DNA from: CBDCGJ01 sp965238305
GTDB taxonomy: Bacteria > Pseudomonadota > Alphaproteobacteria > GCA-2731375
Direction of reading: 5' to 3'
Assembly (NCBI GenBank): GCA_965238305.1
Contig: CBDEHK010000001.1
Location: 3,224,001-3,288,000, forward strand
Length of the DNA: 64,000 nucleotides
The notes below the pieces were generated by a model. The model ran no database searches and had not been told where the DNA came from. It saw only the letters and a list, made by a program, of their open reading frames with translations. Positions 17,149 through 25,244 of the stretch are shown in pieces. The position numbers and the translations under genes were made by a program. Numbering within the stretch: the stretch's first letter is position 1; the number at the start of each line of letters is the position of its first letter.

Positions 17149-17847
17149 TCAGTCGCTTACCATCTTCCATAATTCCGCAGCTTCGCCAAAAGCTTTTTGT
17201 AAGGCAGCGGCGCGCTCGGCTGCTTCATCATCTTCGCCCCAGCGCCCGGCTTGGTGATCTTCGTCGACATGCGCGGCTTGCCAGGCTTGTTCGGTTGTTA
17301 TCCGTCCCTGAACAACCGCTAAAGCAATCGTGATCGACTTCGTGATCGTCGCAAGTTCATGCAATCCGGTGATTTGAAAATCGCTGTATTTCGCAAATTT
17401 CTCATCCAGTTTGTTGGCGACTTCCCGGTTTTGTGGAACATGCAAAATTCCAGTCGTGACCACCAATTGGGTGTCAAATTCCATATTGAACCAATCAACC
17501 AGCGGCTGCCAATGTTTGCTCTGATTTTCGACCAAATCCTTCGGGTTTTTGGCGCGATAACAGATTAGGTCTGCATTGATGAAATCGACCATCACGGCGA
17601 TGACTTTTTGGCGATGTTCACCCAACAAATCCAGGGCGCTGTTGGCCAATTGCGTGAAGGGCATCGTTGCCGGTGCAATATCCTCGCCCTGTAAAGACCA
17701 TTCGTCTGCGACGACAATTGCCAATTCTTCGCTTGGTAATTGAAGCAGTGACTTTGCTGGCGTCCGTATTGGACGACCGTCGAGATGAATTTGAAAACCG
17801 TCCAAGCTTGTCTCAGCTATCGTCACGGTTTTGTAAAATCTTTTCAT
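17149..17847 (-). CDS. ATP12 family F1-ATPase assembly chaperone
   Basis: An alphaproteobacterial homologue of mitochondrial ATP12, which binds the F1 alpha subunit during ATP synthase assembly. Recognised from MKRFYKTVTIAE, FQIHLDGRPIRTPAKSLLQLP, ELAIVVADEWSLQGEDIAPATMPFTQLANSALD and the C-terminal HVDEDHQAGRWGEDDEAAER. The frame is open from 17916, but the conserved protein begins at the ATG at 17847 (232 residues), which is preferred. It is divergent from the glutathione transferase gene. The F1Fo genes themselves are not in this window. Confidence 0.9.
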   Translation of the reverse strand: MKRFYKTVTIAETSLDGFQIHLDGRPIRTPAKSLLQLPSEELAIVVADEWSLQGEDIAPATMPFTQLANSALDLLGEHRQKVIAVMVDFINADLICYRAKNPKDLVENQSKHWQPLVDWFNMEFDTQLVVTTGILHVPQNREVANKLDEKFAKYSDFQITGLHELATITKSITIALAVVQGRITTEQAWQAAHVDEDHQAGRWGEDDEAAERAAALQKAFGEAAELWKMVSD

Positions 17848-17951
17848 TGAAGCAGGCTCATCGATTACTGATATTTCCCCACTTTCATACCTCCCTGCCG
17901 CTATCCGGCGCAACATTTCCCTTTCCCGGCACCCTTCTATATGGTTCAGCG

Positions 17952-18614
17952 ATGATAAAACTTTATTCCGCCCCGCTCAGTTTGTTCGCCCGCAAAATCG
18001 AAATTGCGCTGGCTGAAAAAGCAATCCCATTCAAGCGGATCATGGTCCCGTTCTCACAAGCCAAGGGCTATCATCCGAAACATCCCGACGTTCTGGCGAT
18101 AAACCCCAAAGGGCAGGTACCGGTCTTGATCGAAGATGATTTAGAACTTTTTGATTCGACCCTAATTTTCGAATATCTGGAAGACGCTTACCCGGATATC
18201 CCGCTCTACCCAAAAAACGCAAAGGCCCGAGCCTACTGTCGTTTGATCGAGTTGAAAGCAGACGAGATCCTGTTGCCGATGGTTGCCCGTCTGATGTATC
18301 GAACGGAACCGGCCGATCCAGATGCCGCAAGTCGAGCGGAAAAGGAAGCCGATGGCAAGCGGGCAGAAAACGAAATCAAAGATGTCTATGAACAGCTTGA
18401 TCGTGCGTTACAAGATCGCGATTATTTCTGTGGCCAATATACGGTCGCCGACATTGCGATGTTCATGACTATTCTTTTCGCCGACCGTTTGGGCGCACCA
18501 TCGTTGGCGACTTTTTCGACGCTAACCGAATGGCAGGCCCGGATGAAGTTGCGACCGCCTGTCGCCAAGGTTGCAGGTGAGATTGCCGAGGCCGACCGAA
18601 TTCTGTCGGTCTAA
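17952..18614 (+). CDS. Glutathione S-transferase family protein
   Basis: A 220-residue two-domain GST. The N-terminal thioredoxin-like domain runs MIKLYSAPLSLFARKIEIAL, with INPKGQVPVLIEDD holding the cis-proline of the glutathione site and LFDSTLIFEYLEDAYPD giving the usual (E/D)S-type contact. A helical C-terminal domain (about 85-215) includes YTVADIAMFMTILF. The frame is open for 95 codons upstream, but that part overlaps the ATP12 gene and is not GST-like, so the ATG at 17952 is chosen. It may conjugate or reduce electrophiles; the substrate is unknown. The stop overlaps the convergent DsbA-like gene by 4 bases. Confidence 0.88.
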   Translation: MIKLYSAPLSLFARKIEIALAEKAIPFKRIMVPFSQAKGYHPKHPDVLAINPKGQVPVLIEDDLELFDSTLIFEYLEDAYPDIPLYPKNAKARAYCRLIELKADEILLPMVARLMYRTEPADPDAASRAEKEADGKRAENEIKDVYEQLDRALQDRDYFCGQYTVADIAMFMTILFADRLGAPSLATFSTLTEWQARMKLRPPVAKVAGEIAEADRILSV

Positions 18615-19261
18615 CGTTTCTTCAAACCGTTTTGTTCCATCCGCCAAACGCATAGATCGATGCGGTCCTGGCCAAAAAATGGTTCCCCATCATAAACCAG
18701 CGTTGGCACACCATAGTGCCCAGCAGCCGTCAATGCGGCGTCATTGGCGGCGATTTCCGCGTCATGGCCATCGATATCCGCCGCAATCGCCGCTTCCATC
18801 TCGGCAAGATCCAGACCGGCACCGGCCGTAGCAACAGCCAGATGTTCGCCCTGGTGCCAATCAACAGTTTTCCCATCCCAAAGTAACGTTCCGATTGCTG
18901 TCGCGAAAGCTAGGCCTTGACCTCGCCGGCTGGCGGCAATTCCTAGTCGGGTCAAACGGTCGGCGAGCGGTTGCTCGTCTGTCGCCTGCCCAATGGCATG
19001 ATTTGTCTGTACCGGATCCGGTTTGGGCCAGCGATAGGGCAGACCTAAATATTCCGCAACACGTTTGGTGTCCCGCTTCAAATAGGGGCCGAACAAAGGA
19101 TCGCGACTGGTAATAAAGTTTTTGTCACGGACCATCCCTGGATAAATTGCCCGCAGGTTGAGGCGCAAGTCATATTGCTTTTCCAGCTCCAGCAAACGCG
19201 GACCGGCAAGATAACAATAGGGGCTACGAAAGGACCAGTAGACATCAGTTTCGTGGGACAC
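18611..19261 (-). CDS. DsbA-family / 2-hydroxychromene-2-carboxylate isomerase-like protein
   Basis: A 216-residue thioredoxin-fold protein of the kappa-GST/HCCA isomerase group: VYWSFRSPYCYLAGPRLLEL with a serine where DsbA has its first active cysteine, an internal helical domain (LADRLTRLGIAASRRGQGLAFA) and the C-terminal cis-proline motif GHYGVPTLVYDGEPFFGQDR. Such proteins are glutathione-dependent isomerases or transferases in aromatic breakdown, or related oxidoreductases. The convergent neighbour is a GST. No aromatic-degradation genes are nearby, so the physiological role is open. Confidence 0.82.
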   Translation of the reverse strand: MSHETDVYWSFRSPYCYLAGPRLLELEKQYDLRLNLRAIYPGMVRDKNFITSRDPLFGPYLKRDTKRVAEYLGLPYRWPKPDPVQTNHAIGQATDEQPLADRLTRLGIAASRRGQGLAFATAIGTLLWDGKTVDWHQGEHLAVATAGAGLDLAEMEAAIAADIDGHDAEIAANDAALTAAGHYGVPTLVYDGEPFFGQDRIDLCVWRMEQNGLKKR

Positions 19262-19378
19262 AAACGTACTCCAAATTGACAGACTCTAATCGCGGACAGT
19301 CGGGAAATATTACCGTAACTATAACTAGTTCGGGAGGTTTTTGGAACCGACTGACGAGAATTTCCAAATTTTAGGCAA

Positions 19379-20038
19379 TTACAAAGATTTTCCGGCCAAT
19401 ACTTTGAGGTAATCCGGGTATTCAATGCTATCATTCAACCGCGTATCATTGACCGGGGCGCCAAATGTCGAGGTGATTGGGATCACACCGGCCCAACAAC
19501 CAAGGTCGTAATCTTCTTCATCGTCGATCGGATCTCCAGTACGAATTTTCGCCGACGCTTCCTCAATTTCCATCCAAACGACGGTGGTTGCATTTAGTTC
19601 CTGATCTGTGTTGCCGCGAACATCATCCCAGCGCCCAGTAAAAAGTTGTTCCATCATCAGTTTTAACGCCGCTTCTTTTTCATCTTGGTCTTCTATTGCG
19701 CGGGCGTTGCCGTAGGCCATTACAGTTCGATAATTGGCACTATGATGAAAAGGCGAACGCGCCATCACATACCCATCAAAATGGGTTACCGTTAAACATA
19801 CTGGCGTCCCTTGTTTTACCGTCCGTAACATCCGGCTGGCGGACGAACCATGCCAATAAAGCCGATTGTCGATCCGCCACTTCAACGTTGGTGTTGTGTA
19901 CGGCTGGCCATCGATAACATAGGCGACATGGCAGAAAGGCGAAGAATCGAGCACCCGATAAACGGTCTCATGATCATATTTACCCCGTTCATGGGAACGC
20001 TTCACTTTCGATCTTGCGGTCGGTTGATATTGTGACAT
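19379..20038 (-). CDS. Pyridoxamine 5'-phosphate oxidase-like flavin-binding protein
   Basis: A 219-residue split-barrel FMN-binding protein of the PPOX/NimA-like group, seen in KYDHETVYRVLDSSPFCHVA, GQPYTTPTLKWRIDNRLYWHG, SASRMLRTVKQGTPVCLTVT and NYRTVMAYGNARAIED. Members bind flavin and reduce diverse substrates; it is not a canonical PdxH. The gene is divergent from an interrupted MocR-type regulator across 105 bases, an arrangement in which the regulator usually controls its neighbour. That suggests, but does not show, a link to vitamin B6 or amino-acid metabolism. Confidence 0.85.
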   Translation of the reverse strand: MSQYQPTARSKVKRSHERGKYDHETVYRVLDSSPFCHVAYVIDGQPYTTPTLKWRIDNRLYWHGSSASRMLRTVKQGTPVCLTVTHFDGYVMARSPFHHSANYRTVMAYGNARAIEDQDEKEAALKLMMEQLFTGRWDDVRGNTDQELNATTVVWMEIEEASAKIRTGDPIDDEEDYDLGCWAGVIPITSTFGAPVNDTRLNDSIEYPDYLKVLAGKSL

Positions 20039-20091
20039 TGGTTCTACTCCAGGCGATTGTTAGCGGCAGGTTTAAGGGATTTATTGGCTTG

Positions 20092-20129
20092 TTGAAAAGT
20101 GCCATTTATGAATATATAAAGGTACCATT
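20092..20129 (+). promoter_or_regulatory. Candidate promoter and repeated half-sites ahead of the MocR gene
   Basis: In the divergent PPOX/MocR spacer a TTGAAA (about 20092-20098) and TATAAA (20115-20120), about 17 bases apart, form a good sigma-70-type promoter reading toward the regulator. Two similar short blocks, GCCATT at 20101-20106 and ACCATT at 20124-20129, lie in direct repeat about two helical turns apart, overlapping the spacer and start region. MocR-type proteins commonly bind direct repeats, so these could be the operator. This is pattern reading only. Confidence 0.4.
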
Positions 20130-20143
20130 CAAAGAATTGAAAT

Positions 20144-21601
20144 ATGTTTGATAGCAGCTTACTGAGCGCCAACCGCCGGGATCCGCAACCTCTGCAAGAG
20201 CAAATTTACGCACAATTGCGGGAGTTAATTCTGAATGGTCGTCTTAAATCCGGCATTCGCCTGCCATCGAGCAGAAGTTTGGCGGAAGATCTGCACCTTT
20301 CCCGCAATACCATTCTTACCGCTTATGATCAATTGGCAGCGGAAGGATATATCGAAGGGCGTCAAGGTGCCGGTTCATACGTATCGATTAACCTGCCGCC
20401 AGAAAGTTTCCACAATTATCAAACATATAGTTCGACAGATATCGAACACAGAACACCGGCTACTCTTTCAATCCGGTGAATAGAATTGTCCGCAAGGCGG
20501 CGGCAATCAAACCCTTCGAAGCGGGCCTTTCGGGCCGGATATCCGGACAATCGATTATTTCCGTTCGAAATTTGGGGGCGATTGTTGGCCAGAAAATGGC
20601 GCCACCCGGGCAACTCAATGTCCATGAGTACAGACCCTGCTGGCTACTTGCCATTGCGGCACGCAATCGCGGATTATCTACGAACAATGCGCGGTGTGCG
20701 ATGCACTGCGGAACAAGTGATCATCGTGACGGGTGTACAACAAGCCATAGCCCTGACGGCGACGGCATTGTGCGACATTGGCGATGACATCATCGTTGAA
20801 GATCCGGGTTATCCAGGTGTACGCAGTGCCATCAAGAGTGTCGGCGTCAATCCGCTTGGATTACCCATTGATCGAGAGGGGTTGGAAATTGATAACGTCG
20901 ATATGCTGGCGCCGAACGCAAAGCTGCTTTGCACCGCACCGTCGCATCAGTTCCCACTTGGAGTGACCATGAGCTTGGCACGACGCCTGAAAATAATCGA
21001 CTGGGCCCAACGTACCGGCGGTTGGATCTTAGAAGACGATTATGACAGCGAATACCGTTACACCGGGAAACCGCTGCCAGCCCTGCAAGGATTGGATCCA
21101 TATGACCGGGTCATTTATATGGGTAGTTTTTCCAAGGTCATGTTTCCGACTATTCGAATTGGCTATCTGATTGCGCCGCCGTCTCTGGTCGAACCGTTGC
21201 GGAACATTCGTGCCGCCCTTGATGGACATCCGGCCAGCACAGCGCAACCGGCATTGGCTGAATTTATCGAGGAAGGACATTTTGCTTCGCACATGCGACG
21301 GATGCGTAAGATTTATGGTCAGCGCCAAACCTTGTTCATCGATATCGTCAGGCGCGACTTTACTGACTTGCTGGACGTTGAAGGAAGCCCTGTTGGGATG
21401 TCGCTGGTCGGTCAACTAAAGAATGGCATGACAGACCAGCAAGCTACAGAAGTAGCCGAGTTAGCGGGTATTGATATCGCCCCAATAGGCAGCTACTTCG
21501 CCACGCCGGTGACGACAAAAAATCTTCATTTTGGTTACACGGCAACAAATGATCAGGAAATAACAGACGGTCTTAGGCGCCTCTGCCGCGTTTTATCCTA
21601 A
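20144..21601 (+). pseudogene. MocR/PdxR-type GntR-aminotransferase regulator interrupted by an in-frame TGA
   Basis: Codons from 20144 encode a winged-helix GntR domain (PLQEQIYAQLRELILNGRLK, RLPSSRSLAEDLHLSRNTIL, GYIEGRQGAGSYVS) ending at a TGA at 20477-20479. The same frame then reopens and encodes a complete fold-type I aminotransferase domain (FRAGYPDNRLFPFEIWGRL, ILEDDYDSEYRY, GSFSKVMFPTIRIGYL, with the PLP lysine at 21134-21136). The two parts have the length and order of a full MocR regulator; only the linker holds the stop. There is no frameshift. It may be a recent nonsense mutation, a sequencing error, or two separately translated domains (a TTG at 20486 opens the second). The end overlaps the convergent HAD gene by 9 bases. 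Confidence 0.8.
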
Positions 21602-22237
21602 TAACGCGACAAGCTCTGATACCTGGTCGACAACGGCGATCGCGCCGGCATCTTGCAATTCCTGTTTATTGTGAAAACCCCAAGACACACCGATGAAATC
21701 AACGTCGGCGTTACGGGCAAATTCCGCATCATGGGTAGTGTCTCCAATCATCACGGTTTCGCCAGCAACAGCGCCGCCTTCGGCCATCGCCTGATACAGC
21801 ATCGCAGGGTTAGGTTTACCAGGGCTGACGTCTGCCGTTTGCAGCGACGAAAAATGATGTCGGATCGGATGGCTGCTAAAAACGTAATCTAGACCGGGCC
21901 GACCCATACCGGTCGCAATCGCCAGGCAAAATCCCGCATCCAACGACACCAGCATTTCTATTACGCCAGGATAGAGGGGATGGATGTCTCCATCGGCCCG
22001 GGAACGACGCAAAACGGAGATAAAGTCCTGGTTTATCGCCAGGCATTGTGAACGCGAAAATTCCGGCCGCAGGCGCGCGACCATGACTTCGCCGGGCAAG
22101 CCGGTCTGGCGCAATACGTCGTTTGCTTTCGGCGCTTCAATTTGATGGGCATTGAAAGCAGCGGTCATCGCATCGACGATCGCTTGCGCACTATTGACCA
22201 GAGTCCCGTCGCAATCAAAAACGATTAGTTTTTTCAC
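21593..22237 (-). CDS. HAD-superfamily phosphatase, phosphoglycolate phosphatase-like
   Basis: A 214-residue HAD hydrolase with motif I FDCDGTLVNS (nucleophile D8, acid D10), an alpha-helical type 1 cap, motif II IATGMGRPG, a lysine in SPGKPNPAMLYQAM and motif IV VMIGDTTHDAEFARNA. The closest functional family is phosphoglycolate/pyrophosphate phosphatase, but substrate specificity in this superfamily cannot be read from motifs. It lies 16 bases after the acyl-CoA ligase gene, so they may share a transcript. Its 3' end overlaps the MocR gene on the other strand. Confidence 0.87.
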   Translation of the reverse strand: MKKLIVFDCDGTLVNSAQAIVDAMTAAFNAHQIEAPKANDVLRQTGLPGEVMVARLRPEFSRSQCLAINQDFISVLRRSRADGDIHPLYPGVIEMLVSLDAGFCLAIATGMGRPGLDYVFSSHPIRHHFSSLQTADVSPGKPNPAMLYQAMAEGGAVAGETVMIGDTTHDAEFARNADVDFIGVSWGFHNKQELQDAGAIAVVDQVSELVALLG

Positions 22238-22253
22238 AGCTGACCAGCGCCGC

Positions 22254-23819
22254 CTAATTGACCTGCTTATCGACGCCTTCCCAAAACGGTTTGCGTAGAT
22301 CGGTTTTAAGGATTTTCCCAGCCCCCGATAAAGGCAAAGGTTCGTTGCGGAAAGTTACACTACGTGGACATTTAAAACCGGCAATCAGGGTATGGCAATG
22401 AGCAATCAGGTCCGCTTCCGAGACATCCTGCCCCTCCACTAGCCTGACAATAGCGTGAACTTTTTCACCCCATTTTTCGTCTGGCACACCAATGACGGCA
22501 CATTCCGCAACTGCTGCATGGTTTTGTACGGCGCTTTCAACTTCAGCGGAATAGACATTTTCTCCACCTGAAATAATCATATCCTTCACTCGGTCGACGA
22601 TGAAAATATACCCTTCCTCATCCATATAGGCACCATCGCCCGAATGCATCCACCCGCCGATTAGCGCTTCCGCCGTTTGCTCCGGCTTGTTCCAATATCC
22701 CAGCATGATATTCGGACCCCGCGCCAACAATTGCCCAACTGTTCCACGTGACACTTCTTTATCGTCCTCATCAACAATTTTTACATCAACCGCAAAGGCG
22801 GCTTTGCCACAGGATTTGAACAGGTCACGTTCCAAGGCTTCACCACGATGGGATTCAGGTCCATTGAAAGACACAATCGGCGCACATTCTGTCTGACCGT
22901 AGGCATGCGTAAAATCCACATGCGGCATCACATCCAAGGCTTTGCGAATGACCGCTTCTGGCATCGGTGACGCCCCATAGGTGAGTTGTCGCAGGCTCGA
23001 TAAATCATAATTGCCGATATCCGGATGATGCACCAACATATTGATCATCGTCGGCACGATGAGCATATCTGTGATCTTGTGTTCCTGAACCGCCTCCAAG
23101 ACAACGGTCGGATCAAAACCGGGAATGAAAATATGGCGACCGGCCACGGTAGTAACACCGAAAATCGATAGGCCATCGGCAATATGGAACATCGGTCCCG
23201 CATGCAGCCAACGCATCCCAGCTTGGAATTTGATCGCCGGGATCACCTGCATGGCATTTGACTGCAAATTTCGATGGCTCAACATGACGCCTTTGGAAAC
23301 ACCTGTCGTTCCACCGGTGTAGTAAAGCGCCGCCAAATCATCATAACCTTTTTCGGCATCGGCGATCTCCGCCGCCCCGTCAATCAGGTCTTCATAACGA
23401 TGCATGCCGTCCGGCGTTTCGCCGTTGCCGATATAGACCACCTCGCGCAATTTCGGCACTTGCCCTTCCAGCGTTTTAAGAGCCGGTAAAAAAGTGTCGT
23501 CGATAAAGAGGACCTCCGAACCGGAATCGTTCAACCAATAAGCTATTTCCGGCGGCGCTAACCGCGTGTTGATCGGGACAAATACGCAACCCGCCCACAC
23601 CATGGCGTAGGAATATTCAAAATAACGGTCGCTATTGAGCGACAATATCGCCGCCCGCGCGCCATCGCCGAGACCGAGGGTATTTCGAACCGCCCCGGCC
23701 AGCTTCCGCACCCGCGTACCACAGTCATTCCAGGTTACAACCCGGTCGCCGTCGATGGTCGCGATTTCATCTCCGGCCACCTGCGCGGCACGGTTAAGAC
23801 ACTGACTTAAATGCATCAA
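22254..23819 (-). CDS. Acyl-CoA synthetase (AMP-forming ligase, long/medium-chain type)
   Basis: A 521-residue ANL-superfamily ligase that activates a carboxylic acid to acyl-AMP and then acyl-CoA. The P-loop YYTGGTTGVSKG is at 166-177, followed by AYGQTECAP, the hinge region SGDGAYMDEEGYIFIVDRVKD, IISGGENVYSAEVE and the catalytic lysine near 502 (SGAGKILKTD). The length and motifs fit fatty acid CoA ligases; chain length cannot be decided. A HAD phosphatase gene follows after 16 bases. Confidence 0.9.
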   Translation of the reverse strand: MMHLSQCLNRAAQVAGDEIATIDGDRVVTWNDCGTRVRKLAGAVRNTLGLGDGARAAILSLNSDRYFEYSYAMVWAGCVFVPINTRLAPPEIAYWLNDSGSEVLFIDDTFLPALKTLEGQVPKLREVVYIGNGETPDGMHRYEDLIDGAAEIADAEKGYDDLAALYYTGGTTGVSKGVMLSHRNLQSNAMQVIPAIKFQAGMRWLHAGPMFHIADGLSIFGVTTVAGRHIFIPGFDPTVVLEAVQEHKITDMLIVPTMINMLVHHPDIGNYDLSSLRQLTYGASPMPEAVIRKALDVMPHVDFTHAYGQTECAPIVSFNGPESHRGEALERDLFKSCGKAAFAVDVKIVDEDDKEVSRGTVGQLLARGPNIMLGYWNKPEQTAEALIGGWMHSGDGAYMDEEGYIFIVDRVKDMIISGGENVYSAEVESAVQNHAAVAECAVIGVPDEKWGEKVHAIVRLVEGQDVSEADLIAHCHTLIAGFKCPRSVTFRNEPLPLSGAGKILKTDLRKPFWEGVDKQVN

Positions 23820-23892
23820 ACTCTCCCAGATTAGTATTTTCTTTTGATTTCACTGTTTCAACGCGATTCCGTCAAGTGCTTCTTGATGAAGA

Positions 23893-24867
23893 CTAAATAA
23901 ACGGATCTTCGTAATCCGCGGCAATGAAACCGAACGCTTTCATCGTGTCTTGAAAATGTGCCGCGGCGTCCGCCGTTAAGTGTAGTCGTCCACCGGCGGG
24001 GTGCGGAATATCAATTTCATAGGCGTGTAAATGAAGTTGCTTGGCATAATTCAAACTGTCGGGAAAGGCTCGGGTGCCGCCATACTTTCCATCGCCAAGG
24101 ATCGGTGCATTGATGGCTTCGCAATGGACCCGAAGTTGATGGGTGCGACCGGTCAATGGATGCAAGGCCAGCCAGGCGATTTCTGCGCCCGCCTGATCCA
24201 GGACCGCATAATCTGTGACCGCGCGTTTGCCATCGACCTCTTCAATTTTTACGCGTTCGCCGTTTTTACCGGCAGTTTTATTAAGTGGCGCGTTGATCGT
24301 GCCTTTATCCGGCACTGGCGTATTGCTAACAATGGCCCAGTATATTTTTCGCGCCGACTTGTCTTTGAATGCTTTTGCCAAGGCACTTGCTGCCTTCGCC
24401 GTTCGCGCCAACAGCAGAACACCGCTGGTATCCTTGTCCAGGCGATGGACTAAGCGCGGGCGTTCCTTAGCTTCGAACTTCAAGTTATCAAGCATGGCGT
24501 CTAGATGGCGGTGTGTTCCGCTGCCGCCCTGCACCGCTAATCCTGCCGGTTTGTTTATTGCGATTACCGCATGATCCATATGAATGATCATGTTGTGCAA
24601 GTGCGCAATCTCCGCCTTGCTCAGCTCTAACGTCGTCTTAATTTTCCGCGGCGTGGTTTCTTTATCGAGCGGCGGGACCCGTAGGCTTTGCCCGGCTTCC
24701 ATGCGGTCCTTGGCTTTGACGCGTTTACCATCAAGGCGCACTTGTCCCGTTCGCAGCAGTTTTTCTAATCGACCATGGCTGAGCCCCGGATAACCCCGCT
24801 TGAACCAGCGATCCAGGCGCATGCCGTCGTCGTCTTCGGTGATTGTCAAGGTCTGCACGCCACTCAT
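23893..24867 (-). CDS. rluC: RluC/RluA-family 23S rRNA pseudouridine synthase
   Basis: A 324-residue enzyme with an N-terminal S4 RNA-binding domain (MRLDRWFKRGYPGLSHGRLE) and a pseudouridine synthase domain whose signature HRLDKDTSG lies at 141-149 with catalytic aspartate near 144, followed by LHPLTGRTHQLRVH. The frame is open to 25071, but that extension lies inside crcB. The ATG at 24867 overlaps the crcB stop as ATGA and is chosen. By similarity it modifies 23S rRNA uridines (RluC positions 955/2504/2580 in E. coli numbering); the RluD alternative is less likely. Confidence 0.88.
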   Translation of the reverse strand: MSGVQTLTITEDDDGMRLDRWFKRGYPGLSHGRLEKLLRTGQVRLDGKRVKAKDRMEAGQSLRVPPLDKETTPRKIKTTLELSKAEIAHLHNMIIHMDHAVIAINKPAGLAVQGGSGTHRHLDAMLDNLKFEAKERPRLVHRLDKDTSGVLLLARTAKAASALAKAFKDKSARKIYWAIVSNTPVPDKGTINAPLNKTAGKNGERVKIEEVDGKRAVTDYAVLDQAGAEIAWLALHPLTGRTHQLRVHCEAINAPILGDGKYGGTRAFPDSLNYAKQLHLHAYEIDIPHPAGGRLHLTADAAAHFQDTMKAFGFIAADYEDPFI

Positions 24868-25244
24868 GTCAGGACCTGACGTACAATCGACAGTCCAAAG
24901 AAAAGCGCACCAACGGAAAGGACGACACTGCCGGCAACATAGATAAACGCCAAACCCAATTGACCGCGTTCGTAAAGCACAACTGTGTCCAAAGAGAAGG
25001 TCGAAAATGTTGTGAAAGCCCCCAGCACACCGACAACCAAAAACGCCCGCATTTCCAAACTGATGCTCCACTTCAAGGCAACGGTTTCAACCAGCGCCCC
25101 CAGAATAAATGACCCGATTACATTGGCCACCAACGTTCCATATGGAAAACCATGGCCCAGCAGTTTGGTCATCGCACTCATCGTTGAATAGCGCCCGACG
25201 GCGCCCAACGCACCGCCAATGGCGATGACAAGGATCATCTTCAT
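24864..25244 (-). CDS. crcB: Fluoride ion channel CrcB/Fluc
   Basis: A 126-residue inner membrane protein with four hydrophobic spans that exports fluoride as a dual-topology dimer. Family marks are GGALGAVGRY at the N-terminus, GTLVANVIGSFILG, and VGVLGAFTTFSTFSLDTV with the phenylalanine box and threonine/serine track. It overlaps rarA upstream and rluC downstream by 4 bases each, so it is embedded in a translationally coupled operon. No fluoride riboswitch is visible, as expected for an internal cistron. Confidence 0.93.
   Translation of the reverse strand: MKMILVIAIGGALGAVGRYSTMSAMTKLLGHGFPYGTLVANVIGSFILGALVETVALKWSISLEMRAFLVVGVLGAFTTFSTFSLDTVVLYERGQLGLAFIYVAGSVVLSVGALFFGLSIVRQVLT

Noticed and set aside
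20144..21601. A frameshift as the cause of the MocR interruption
   Set aside because: The two parts are in the same frame, so a single stop codon explains the break.
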